NCBI RefSeq assembly: GCF_021608135.1
Contig: NZ_JAKIHL010000024.1
Coordinates: 1 to 49,525, forward strand
DNA: 49,525 nt
Source: Microaerobacter geothermalis
Lineage (GTDB): Bacteria; Bacillota; Bacilli; DSM-22679
Direction: 5' to 3'
Positions 1 to 8,298 of this stretch are shown piece after piece. The notes below the pieces were generated by a model. That model was not told where the DNA came from. It did not search any database and was given only the letters and a program-made list of their open reading frames with translations. Numbering within the stretch: position 1 is the first letter of the stretch; each line of letters opens with the position of its first letter. A program made the translations under genes and the position numbers.

Positions 1-133
1 TCTGTCTAATAAACGGGCTTGTAAGCACCAAGATTAAGCGACCTCCCTCGCCAGCCGCAAGTCCATTATATCGCATATTGCTTATTTTCATCATCTGATG
101 GTGCCGCGTCAGCGGCATGGATGTCTAATAGCT

Positions 134-172
134 AAAAAAAGAGGAGAATGTGATAATCATCACTCCCCCCAA
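134..172 (-). terminator. Rho-independent terminator after the DUF2249 gene
   Basis: Read on the minus strand, a G-rich arm (GGGGAGTGAT), a GATT loop and a complementary arm with one bulged A are followed by seven T. It lies about 20 bases past the stop of the DUF2249 gene and fits as its terminator. The stem has G-T pairs, so confidence is moderate. Confidence 0.5.
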
Positions 173-191
173 AACAAGTACGTAAATCTGA

Positions 192-434
192 CTATTTCAC
201 TTTTCCTATGGCGACTCGCCAAACCTCCGGCCCCTGCTCCAGATACTCCCAGGAAAAAGCGCCTTCTCTTTCCATCATAAATTGATACTGTAATGGCCTA
301 GGATCATGATCATTTAAAAGTTCCATGGTAGTACCAACCTCTAATGCATCGAAGGTTTCAAAGATCACCCGGTGTTTATCCCTTGGTTCATATTCCCTGG
401 CATCTACACGGGCTGCGAATTGAATTTCTGCCAT
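192..434 (-). CDS. DUF2249 domain protein
   Basis: A single DUF2249 domain of 80 residues. The family signature is clear: an early DAREYEPRDKHRVIFETFDAL stretch (D and R near residues 10-13), then LLNDHDPRPLQYQF, and a closing WEYLEQGPEVWRV. The domain has a TusA-like fold; biochemical role is not settled. Members are often encoded near or fused to hemerythrin/Ric-type proteins of anaerobic or nitric-oxide-stressed cells. I place the start at the second in-frame ATG (434), because GAAGGAGG lies 8-9 bases before it and touches the first ATG (443) with no gap. The upstream Fnr-type promoter matches the one in front of ric at 41 kb, which supports a role under oxygen limitation (inference). Confidence 0.85.
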   Translation of the reverse strand: MAEIQFAARVDAREYEPRDKHRVIFETFDALEVGTTMELLNDHDPRPLQYQFMMEREGAFSWEYLEQGPEVWRVAIGKVK

Positions 435-464
435 TTGGATCATCCTCCTTCATTATTCGAAATA

Positions 465-507
465 AGTTTAACATAGTGTTAAATAGGGAAACGTGACATT
501 TGTCACA
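465..507 (-). promoter_or_regulatory. Fnr-type class II promoter of the DUF2249 gene
   Basis: On the minus strand TGTGACAAATGTCACG (492-507) matches the Fnr/Crp dyad TGTGA-N6-TCACA at all but one position. Exactly 21 bases downstream is TAAACT (465-470), a plausible -10. That is the geometry of a class II activator site centred at -41.5. The ric promoter at 41.06-41.11 kb has the same spacing. Confidence 0.7.
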
Positions 508-514
508 ACTTCAA

Positions 515-730
515 TATATAGATGTGGAATTAAAGATTCACACGTCCGCTTGTCGAGTTCGTCAAGAAGTGATCCACGTCCGCTTCAAGTCTAAAGAACG
601 GAGCCCTCAAAAACATCTGGGTATTTCAATGGTGGAGTCAGTTTGAGGGCTAATTCCCGTTCTTTAGCCTCTCCGCTACACTCGAACTCGAAAGTAATCC
701 TTAGTGAATTCTTTAATTCCGTCTATATAT
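515..730. repeat. Interspersed palindromic element, full copy A
   Basis: A 216 bp copy of the family described in the findings. The ends are inverted repeats (TATAGATGTGGAATTAAAG and, reversed, TATAGACGGAATTAAAG). Inside lie further paired arms: CGAGTTCG near both ends, CTAAAGAACGG / CCGTTCTTTAG, and AGCCCTCAAA / TTTGAGGGCT in the centre. It fills the gap between the divergent DUF2249 and EAL genes. It is about 90 percent like copy B at 22.2 kb by eye, in opposite orientation. No ORF lies inside it. Confidence 0.85.
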
Positions 731-827
731 CATTTATTTTTTCCTATTTTTCTGGAATAATTTGAACTATTCGAAGGTTTTTTTAGAGAACATGTAGAAT
801 TTAATCTTGTAAAGGAGGAGAACTTGG

Positions 828-2714
828 ATGTTTTCACAGATTATGACGAAGATCACAACATACTACCAACCCATTCTCTTTTACGAAAATCAAAAAGTGG
901 GATTTGAAGCATTGGGAAGAGTTATGACTTCAACTATTAATGTAGAATCCATTTATCCCTGGATCATGAAAGCTAAATTAGAAGGATGGATAGGAAAATT
1001 AGACTGTCACCTTTTGGAATCTGCTTTTGATGGAGCAAAAGATCTTCCAAATGACAGCCTATTATTTGTCAATATTTCCACCACCGACGGCCTAAAACAT
1101 TTAAATTCTTCAAAAGTAAAAGGAAAAATAGAGAAGTTTGGAATTTACCGAATTTGCATCGAACTCTCGGAGCAAATGGAAGGTTCCATAGAAGAAATCA
1201 TTCCCTTCGTTCATCGATGGAAAAAAAAGAAAGGACTGGTTGCCATCGACGACTTTGGCCAGGGAAAGTTTAGTTTGAATGCTTTTTCCCGGTTAAAGCC
1301 AGATTTCATTAAGTTGGATAAGTGGTTGATCCATGACCTAACTGCCGATTTATCTCAAATTGATTTTATTCGGTCATTAACAAGGTGGGCTAAAAAGTTT
1401 GGCGCATCCGTTGTTGCAGAGGGTGTAGAGAATGAGCAGTATATCCATGAGCTCCTTTCCCTGGGGATCAGCGGGATTCAAGGATATATTCTTGGAAAAC
1501 CCTCTCCACCAAACCTTTTGAATATGTTTTCTTTTGAAATACCCAGTTCAAAAAAAGAACGTCCCGCCTATGTTGTTAAAGATACTGACATTATATATCA
1601 ATCAGACAAATCCTTCCATTGGGCCGATTCAACACTATTGGAAAGTGATCATCATCTTTTTCAACAATTATGTAAAACCTCACAAGAAACTGTTAAAGCA
1701 GATTGGGTTGGATTATGGGTATACTGCGAAAAAACGAATTCATTTACTTTAATAGCCACCAATGAACCCTCATCTCCTGACCGAACAGTTCTGCCGTGGG
1801 AAACAGGAAGAAATTTATATACATCTATTCTTACTGTACCTGATGTTAATCATTCTCCATTTCAAATCAGCAGGTATGTAAAGAATAAGGGGTATTTCTC
1901 TTTTTTTGATATCCCTGTTGTGTTTAAGGACAACCTCTGCGGAACGTTAACCTTTGCTTACCGCTCTGCCAAAATGAATATGGAAAATCAGATGCGTATT
2001 GGAAGATCCTATTCTGATATATTCGGTATTTTCCTTCGAACCATTCAACGGCGAAGCCTTGATGTGATCCATTCCTGGAGGTCCATCCTTCCTAAACATC
2101 AATCCGATATGGCAAGAAATCTTTGGAGTATACTGATTCAGCTTGTGACTGCTGAAAAGACAGACCAGTTATTAGCGGATATCACCAGATATGCTCAGAC
2201 CCTGACCAGTTCTGTAGCCGTAATCCTAGCCATTCCTAAAGGGGAGTGGTTTGAAATTAAGGTGATCGCCGGAAATGATCGGGGGCTGTTGGATAGATTA
2301 AAGGTGACCGCATCAAAAATAAAAGTATCCCCCTTGGAGGGGCACCCCTATGGAAATGGATCTTGGGGAAAGGCCTATCGGGAAAAGAAACCGATTATTC
2401 TAAATGACCTGCTGACAGAAGAAGAATACAGACCATGGAGAGATCTCGTAGGCGGGCAAGGGATAAGAAGCATGGCAACACTCCCCTTGGATTTTGGAGA
2501 TCAAGTCTTTGGGATTCTTTCCGCTTATTCTGAAGAACCCCGATATTTTCAGCAAGGCATGGTAAATGAATTGCAAAGCTTTGCTACTTTAGCCAGTATT
2601 CTTCTTTTCCAGGCTGAGCGCAGGGAAGAAGAAAGGAAACATTTACAAGCCCTTCAAACCTATGCAAACATTAGTCGCATTTTTCTAAAAATCATAGCGA
2701 ACAGGAAATTGTGA
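828..2714 (+). CDS. EAL-GAF cyclic-di-GMP protein, front part of a frameshifted gene
   Basis: 628 residues. An EAL phosphodiesterase domain fills residues 1-240: FEALGR at 26-31, the LFVNIS asparagine near 77, IDDFG at 140-144, the lysine of FIKLD, and AEGVE near 197, so catalytic residues look intact. Two GAF-like sensor regions follow (about 280-410 and 440-600). The last residues after YANISRIF do not look like protein: the next reading frame gives SKNHSEQEIVNVIAES, which runs smoothly into the downstream GGDEF ORF. One extra T in the T5 run at 2680-2684 would join them into one EAL-GAF-GAF-GAF-GGDEF protein of about 925 residues. The start has GGAGGAG 8 bases upstream. It is either truly split, or the T run was under-called. 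Confidence 0.8.
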   Translation: MFSQIMTKITTYYQPILFYENQKVGFEALGRVMTSTINVESIYPWIMKAKLEGWIGKLDCHLLESAFDGAKDLPNDSLLFVNISTTDGLKHLNSSKVKGKIEKFGIYRICIELSEQMEGSIEEIIPFVHRWKKKKGLVAIDDFGQGKFSLNAFSRLKPDFIKLDKWLIHDLTADLSQIDFIRSLTRWAKKFGASVVAEGVENEQYIHELLSLGISGIQGYILGKPSPPNLLNMFSFEIPSSKKERPAYVVKDTDIIYQSDKSFHWADSTLLESDHHLFQQLCKTSQETVKADWVGLWVYCEKTNSFTLIATNEPSSPDRTVLPWETGRNLYTSILTVPDVNHSPFQISRYVKNKGYFSFFDIPVVFKDNLCGTLTFAYRSAKMNMENQMRIGRSYSDIFGIFLRTIQRRSLDVIHSWRSILPKHQSDMARNLWSILIQLVTAEKTDQLLADITRYAQTLTSSVAVILAIPKGEWFEIKVIAGNDRGLLDRLKVTASKIKVSPLEGHPYGNGSWGKAYREKKPIILNDLLTEEEYRPWRDLVGGQGIRSMATLPLDFGDQVFGILSAYSEEPRYFQQGMVNELQSFATLASILLFQAERREEERKHLQALQTYANISRIFLKIIANRKL

Positions 2715-3613
2715 ATGTCATCGCCGAATCCGCCATGAGGCTCTTTGACAGTGATCTGTTGATGATTCGGACTACCGATGAACAGGAAAAAGTGGTAAAA
2801 GTAAAATCCATCAAACTGAGGCATTACCCGATAGAGGATAACATGTGGAATATCACCACTTCTTTATCTTCACAAATTATCGATGAATTAATGAGCGGTG
2901 AACCGATTCACTTTGATTCTAGGGACTTATCCCGTTTCCCATCCACCTTCTTGCCATTTGTAAAAACATTGGGTTTTGAAACTTTTTTTGCCATGGGTCT
3001 GGTGGAATCTCGCCAGTTTCTTGGAACGATTATCATTGGGTACAAGGACAATAGGAGTCATATGAAAAAATATTATAAGGATATGCTAAAAATTATGGCT
3101 CATTATGCCTCTTCGGCTCTAGCAACTTTCCATTACCAGCAAAAACTTCATTACTTGGCTAATGTAGACGGATTAACAGGGCTGTTCAACCGTAGATATT
3201 TTTTTGAACAGGCAAATGTAAAAATAACATCTAACTGCCGCGGTTATATTCTTGTAATTGATCTGAACAATTTTAAACTGATTAACGATAAATACGGACA
3301 TGTGATGGGTGATCAAGTTATTGAAACCTTTGGGCATCTTTTGCAGGACCATTTTCCCTATCCCAATATAGTTTCCAGAGTTGGCGGAGATGAATTTTAT
3401 CTATTTTTACCGGATACAGGGGGAGATGACATGTCTATGATCAAACGACAGATAGACTCTCTGCAAAAGCAGTTTACCCACCGTTTCTTATCAACCATAT
3501 CGGAACCCATTTCCTTCTCGTGGGGTTGCTCCATTTTCCCCGATGATGGAAATGACCTGGATCAATTAGTATCTGTGGCAGACATGTCCATGTATCGAAT
3601 GAAGCGGACATGA
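2711..3613 (+). CDS. GAF-GGDEF diguanylate cyclase, rear part of the frameshifted gene
   Basis: 300 residues from a GTG that overlaps the stop of the upstream ORF (GTGA). A third GAF-like region (1-140) leads through a helix to DGLTGLFNRR and a GGDEF domain with RVGGDEF intact at about 223-229, so cyclase activity is possible. No RxxD product-inhibition site is visible at the usual place before GGDEF. There is no ribosome binding site before the GTG, so it needs the upstream ORF, by coupling or because the two are one gene. The last codons (KRT, stop) lie inside a fragment of the interspersed repeat, so the repeat supplied the present C-terminus. Pairing EAL and GGDEF in one protein usually means one domain is regulatory or both are switched. 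Confidence 0.8.
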   Translation: MNVIAESAMRLFDSDLLMIRTTDEQEKVVKVKSIKLRHYPIEDNMWNITTSLSSQIIDELMSGEPIHFDSRDLSRFPSTFLPFVKTLGFETFFAMGLVESRQFLGTIIIGYKDNRSHMKKYYKDMLKIMAHYASSALATFHYQQKLHYLANVDGLTGLFNRRYFFEQANVKITSNCRGYILVIDLNNFKLINDKYGHVMGDQVIETFGHLLQDHFPYPNIVSRVGGDEFYLFLPDTGGDDMSMIKRQIDSLQKQFTHRFLSTISEPISFSWGCSIFPDDGNDLDQLVSVADMSMYRMKRT

Positions 3614-3668
3614 ATCACATCTTTGCCGAACTCGACAAGATGACGTGTAAATCTCTAGTATTATAACT
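3606..3668. repeat. Interspersed element, end fragment H
   Basis: Starts GCGGACATGAATCAC and ends with a degenerate form of GACGTGTGAATCTTTAG followed by TATTATA; this matches the right 60 bp of copy B (22.32-22.386 kb). It overlaps the last codons of the GGDEF ORF and contains its TGA stop. Confidence 0.7.
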
Positions 3669-3793
3669 ACAATTACGGTTTATTTTATGTTATACTGAAA
3701 ATATATCATGCAAGTGTCAATTCCATAGGCCAGGCTTTTTCGTTAGCAAGTTGCTTTATCGAATCGAAAATAACGATTGATGGGGTGGTGCTA

Positions 3794-3985
3794 GTGGAAA
3801 CCGTTAAACTTTCAACCATTGTATTAACATTTTCGCCTGAGCTTTACCCATTGTTGACACCAGATGAATTAGAGTCCTTTATTGTTCTAAAATATGGACT
3901 ACAGTCACTTGACAAGGAAAGTGTGATCGAGATTGTTGAAGCAAGTATAGAAAGGAATAAAGAGAAGGATGCCTGGGTTCACTAG
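3794..3985 (+). CDS. Small hypothetical protein
   Basis: 63 residues, not recognised. The GTG at 3794 is preferred to the GTGs at 3785/3788 because GGGGTGG precedes it by about 5 bases. The sequence is acidic with an LLTPDELESFIVLKYGLQ stretch, no membrane segment and no signal peptide; two amphipathic helices are likely. A strong terminator overlaps its stop codon, which supports it as a real short transcription unit. Nothing in the context gives a function. Confidence 0.5.
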   Translation: METVKLSTIVLTFSPELYPLLTPDELESFIVLKYGLQSLDKESVIEIVEASIERNKEKDAWVH

Positions 3986-3999
3986 GCATCCTTTTTTTT
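3965..3999 (+). terminator. Rho-independent terminator
   Basis: AAGGATGCCT pairs with AGGCATCCTT across a nine-base loop and is followed by eight T. The stop codon of the small ORF lies inside the loop. Confidence 0.9.
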
Positions 4000-4006
4000 G
4001 CTATGG

Positions 4007-4116
4007 TATGGACGGATGTTTTAGAATGCTCCGTTCTTTAGCCTCGAAGTGGACATGAATCACTTCTCCCTCGAACTCGACTAGCGGACGTGTGAATCTT
4101 TAATGCCATATCTATA
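4007..4116. repeat. Interspersed element, 110 bp internally deleted copy D
   Basis: Left end TATGGACGG is joined directly to ATGTTTTAGAATGCTCCG and the complete right half (GTTCTTTAG, GGACATGAATCAC, CGACTAGCGGACGTGTG, ATATCTATA). The left arm of the central hairpin is missing. Copy E (43.4 kb) has nearly the same deletion. It lies just past the gapA stop. Confidence 0.75.
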
Positions 4117-4126
4117 GTCAAGGTCA

Positions 4127-5167
<1,041 letters not shown>

Positions 5168-5189
5168 TTACCAAGTGTCACTAAGATTC

Positions 5190-5240
5190 CCGATGGAACT
5201 AAAAATTTCACGTCCGCAAGTGGATAAGTTCAACTAAACT
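5190..5240. repeat. Interspersed element, degenerate end fragment K
   Basis: GATGGAACTAAAAATTTCAC followed by GTCCGC resembles the element end GTGGAATTAAAGATTCACAC-GTCCGC with a two-base loss, then fades into unrelated sequence. It sits between cggR and gapA. Similarity is short, so this is tentative. Confidence 0.4.
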
Positions 5241-5257
5241 CCTGAAGTAATTTTCCT

Positions 5258-6298
5258 CTATCTTGCATTGATATTCTGATGTAACTGAACTAAAGCTTCT
5301 GCCGCTGCCTGATCCGTGACAAGAATATGTCTCAGGTTCTGCTGAATTACGGAGTAAATTGCTTCGGCCTTTGAACTGCCCCCAGCCACAGCAATAACGG
5401 TTTCCGCATTCTTGACATCTTCCATTCTCAGGCCAATGGTCGGCATCTTGTATGTGATTTCTCCTTGAAGATTGAAATAATAACCAAAAGCTTCACCGAC
5501 CGCCTTTCTTTCCTTTAACAGTTTAATCACTTCCTCATCTGCTTGCCGTTTCTTCGCCATCTTTAGAGCCTCTCCAATTCCATGAACGATTACTTTGGAA
5601 CTTTTAATGAGATGAAGAATTTCTTGCACTTCTGGCTCCATGACTAATGATTGGTAAGATGTTTCGCTTAAACGGTCAGGAACATGCAATAGACGATAGG
5701 ATCCCCCTGTTTTCGCAGCCATGATGGAAGCCAAGGTATTGGCCTGAAATTCCATCTTCTCACCCAACCCGCCCCTTGCTGGAACGAACCATACATCTTT
5801 ATATAACTGAGATGTCTGCATCATTTCCGCAACCATGGCGATACTGGTTCCTCCGGTTACCGCGACGATATCACCCGACTGAACCGATTTATTCAATTTC
5901 TGGGCAACGATTCGACCCATTTCCTTCTTTACCAGTTCGTCAACATCGGAATTTCCTGGAATGATGAAGACATCATCCAACTGAAAAAGTTCTTTTACAT
6001 GTTTTTCTAAAGGAGATTGCTCCGCAAAGTCCCTTATGATCAAATCAAGCTCCTGTAAAATACGATTCCCTTCTCCTGTTAAAGACATTCCAACTGGCTC
6101 GATTAAAATTAAATTCTGCTCCTTAAGCAGTTCGACTTCTCCGCGCAATATTCTTTCCGTGGTTTTAAGATAGGAAGCCAATACTCTGCGTCCCACAGGC
6201 TGAAGCAGACGAATATATCGCAAAATTCCATGTCTTTTCATCATAATCTGGAGCAAATCGGGATGTATCTTCTGAAGGATAAAGATGGTCTTGTTCAA
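5258..6298 (-). CDS. cggR: Central glycolytic genes regulator
   Basis: 346 residues, SorC/CggR family. The N-terminal region (1-90) is a winged helix-turn-helix (ILRYIRLLQPVGRRVLASYL, ERILRGEVELLKEQNLI); the rest is a sugar-phosphate-binding domain with VAVTGGTSIA, PARGGLGE and GIGEAL. In Bacillus it represses the gapA operon and is released by fructose-1,6-bisphosphate. I choose the TTG at 6298: GTGGAGG stands 8 bases before it, and the resulting start (MNKTIFILQKIHPDLLQIM) aligns with known CggR N-termini. A four-part CggR operator lies 50 bases upstream, so it represses itself and gapA. Confidence 0.93.
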   Translation of the reverse strand: MNKTIFILQKIHPDLLQIMMKRHGILRYIRLLQPVGRRVLASYLKTTERILRGEVELLKEQNLILIEPVGMSLTGEGNRILQELDLIIRDFAEQSPLEKHVKELFQLDDVFIIPGNSDVDELVKKEMGRIVAQKLNKSVQSGDIVAVTGGTSIAMVAEMMQTSQLYKDVWFVPARGGLGEKMEFQANTLASIMAAKTGGSYRLLHVPDRLSETSYQSLVMEPEVQEILHLIKSSKVIVHGIGEALKMAKKRQADEEVIKLLKERKAVGEAFGYYFNLQGEITYKMPTIGLRMEDVKNAETVIAVAGGSSKAEAIYSVIQQNLRHILVTDQAAAEALVQLHQNINAR

Positions 6299-6347
6299 GT
6301 GAATAACCTCCACTTAAGGGAACTTATATGGATCAATCCCAAATTAG

Positions 6348-6383
6348 GACTTTTTTTGTCCCGTATATACAATAAATGTCCCA
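6348..6383 (-). promoter_or_regulatory. CggR operator
   Basis: On the minus strand: TGGGAC-N6-TGTA-N4-CGGGAC-N6-AGTC. This matches the known Bacillus operator pattern CGGGAC-N6-TGTC-N4-CGGGAC-N6-TGTC in spacing throughout and at 17 of 20 fixed bases. It lies about 20-55 bases after the predicted transcription start, the same place as in B. subtilis. Confidence 0.9.
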
Positions 6384-6409
6384 CGCATGTAAAAAAACAT
6401 TCTAGATCT

Positions 6410-6437
6410 AGAATACATTTTTTTGCCAAAAAGTCAA
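6410..6437 (-). promoter_or_regulatory. Sigma-A promoter of cggR-gapA
   Basis: TTGACT (6432-6437), 16 bases, TATTCT (6410-6415) on the minus strand. The -10 overlaps a perfect 16 bp palindrome, ATTCTAGATCTAGAAT (6399-6414), described in the findings. Confidence 0.7.
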
Positions 6438-6507
6438 GAGAAAAAATAGCTACGGCAGAGCATCCGGCGAATGTGATATTCTGGATCTGAATGTTTGATG
6501 CAATCAT

Positions 6508-8190
6508 CTATAGAAGGTAAACTCTTGCTTCATAGGGACGTAGATAGATTTCCTTAAAGGGCCCCTCCCCAGTTACATCGTAGTTGCTGATGAGTATTTC
6601 TTTTTTCACATCGGTTAACTCAACGGGCAGTTCCAGAACGGGGGTCTCCTGCGAGAAATTACAGATCACCAACAATTTTTCATGGCCAAGCGTACGAGTA
6701 AACGCATAAATCTGTTCATGGTCCGGTATGAGTAAGTGGTATTTTCCATAAACAATTATGTCATATTGTTTACGCAATTGAATCAGTTTCTTATAGTAAT
6801 TGAAAATCGAATTTGGATCAGCCATCGCTCGTTTCACATTGATTTGGACATAATTTGGATTGACACGTATCCAAGGAGTTCCTGTAGTAAATCCTGCGTT
6901 GTCCTCATCAGACCACTGCATCGGGGTGCGCGCATTATCTCGTCCGCGCTCATGAATGGCACGCATCATATCCCCATGCGAAATTCTGCCATCCCCTACA
7001 TATTCACGATAAGCATTCAAGGTTTCAATATCACGATAATCTTCGAGTGAATCAAAGGCAACATTGGTCATTCCGATTTCTTCCCCCTGGTAAATATAAG
7101 GGGTTCCTTGATGCATGTGCAAACAAGTGGCGAGCATCTTAGCCGAAATTTCACGATACGACTTGCTGTCATTTCCGAATCGGGAAACCGCTCTCGGTTG
7201 ATCGTGGTTACTCCAATAAAGGCTGTTCCAACCGTCTTCCATCAATCCATATTGCCAGCGGGCAAAAACTTTCTTTAAATCGGATAATTTCCATGAACCA
7301 GGGCTCCACTTTCCGAATTGGCCATCACCTAAAGACACATGTTCAAAATGGAACACCATATTCAGTTCTTTACGATTCGCTCCAGTGTATAGCTTCGCCT
7401 GCTCCACATCGACGCCAGGCATTTCCCCTACGGTAATGGTGTCATATTTAGAAAGAACTTCACGGCGCATTTCTTGAAGGTAATCATGAATTTTGGGACC
7501 ATTTAAGAAGTATGGACTGCCATCGCCATACTTATGTCCCTTATGCACATTACCATCCGGCAATTCTTCCACTTTGGAAATAAGATTAATTACATCCATG
7601 CGGAACCCGTCGACTCCTTTATCCAACCACCAGGTCATCATATCGTAGATTTCCCGACGAAGCTGCGGATTTTCCCAATTCAGATCGGGTTGCTTCTTAC
7701 TAAATAGGTGAAGATAATATTCTCCCGTATGTTCATCGTATTCCCAGGCAGATCCACCAAAGCAAGCGCCCCAATTATTAGGCTCCCTACCATCTTTGCC
7801 CGGACGCCAGATATAGTAATCACGATACGGACTTTCCTTAGACGAGCGGGACTCAATAAACCAAATATGTTCGTCGGAAGAATGGTTAACTACGAGATCC
7901 ATCATAATCTTGATGCTCCGTCGATGCGCTTCGGCCAACATCTCCTCAAAATCTTCCATTGTTCCGAATTCGGTCATAATATCCCGATAATCACTGATGT
8001 CGTATCCATTGTCATCATTCGGTGACTGATATACCGGTGAGAGCCAAATCACCTCGATCCCTAGTTCCTTGAGATAGTCGAGCTTGGAAGTGATGCCTTT
8101 TATATCGCCTATGCCATCCCCATTGCTGTCCATAAAACTGCGGGGATAGATTTGATATACAACCGCCTCTTTCCACCATGCCTTTTTCAT
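6508..8190 (-). CDS. malL: GH13 oligo-1,6-glucosidase (alpha-glucosidase)
   Basis: 560 residues, GH13 subfamily 31, cytosolic (no signal peptide). All four GH13 regions are present: DLVVNH, GFRMDVINLI (nucleophile Asp near 200), TVGEM (acid Glu) and SNHDQPR. The residue after the nucleophile is Val, which in this subfamily goes with action on alpha-1,6 links (isomaltose, panose); the neighbouring paralogue has Ala. The start at 8190 has GGAGG 7 bases upstream; an upstream in-frame ATG at 8214 lacks one. It is the last gene of the maltodextrin cluster, 108 bp after its paralogue, and probably trims branched ends from imported dextrins. The exact specificity is inference from one residue. Confidence 0.88.
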   Translation of the reverse strand: MKKAWWKEAVVYQIYPRSFMDSNGDGIGDIKGITSKLDYLKELGIEVIWLSPVYQSPNDDNGYDISDYRDIMTEFGTMEDFEEMLAEAHRRSIKIMMDLVVNHSSDEHIWFIESRSSKESPYRDYYIWRPGKDGREPNNWGACFGGSAWEYDEHTGEYYLHLFSKKQPDLNWENPQLRREIYDMMTWWLDKGVDGFRMDVINLISKVEELPDGNVHKGHKYGDGSPYFLNGPKIHDYLQEMRREVLSKYDTITVGEMPGVDVEQAKLYTGANRKELNMVFHFEHVSLGDGQFGKWSPGSWKLSDLKKVFARWQYGLMEDGWNSLYWSNHDQPRAVSRFGNDSKSYREISAKMLATCLHMHQGTPYIYQGEEIGMTNVAFDSLEDYRDIETLNAYREYVGDGRISHGDMMRAIHERGRDNARTPMQWSDEDNAGFTTGTPWIRVNPNYVQINVKRAMADPNSIFNYYKKLIQLRKQYDIIVYGKYHLLIPDHEQIYAFTRTLGHEKLLVICNFSQETPVLELPVELTDVKKEILISNYDVTGEGPFKEIYLRPYEARVYLL

Positions 8191-8298
8191 TTTAAACCTC
8201 CACGATGATTTCATGAAAATGATTCGTATACCCTAACGTTCACACAAGCAGCCAGTGAATGAAATACCACCCCAGGATGGCTACTTTCGAAAGGTAAA

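Noticed and set aside
1..118. Open frame on the minus strand running off the left edge (ATG at 118 or 94)
   Set aside because: Only 30-40 codons are visible, no ribosome site precedes either ATG, and no family is recognisable.
2676..2690. Programmed -1 frameshift site in the EAL-GGDEF gene
   Set aside because: The codons around the T run do not form an X-XXY-YYZ heptamer and no stimulating structure is evident; a lost base is simpler.
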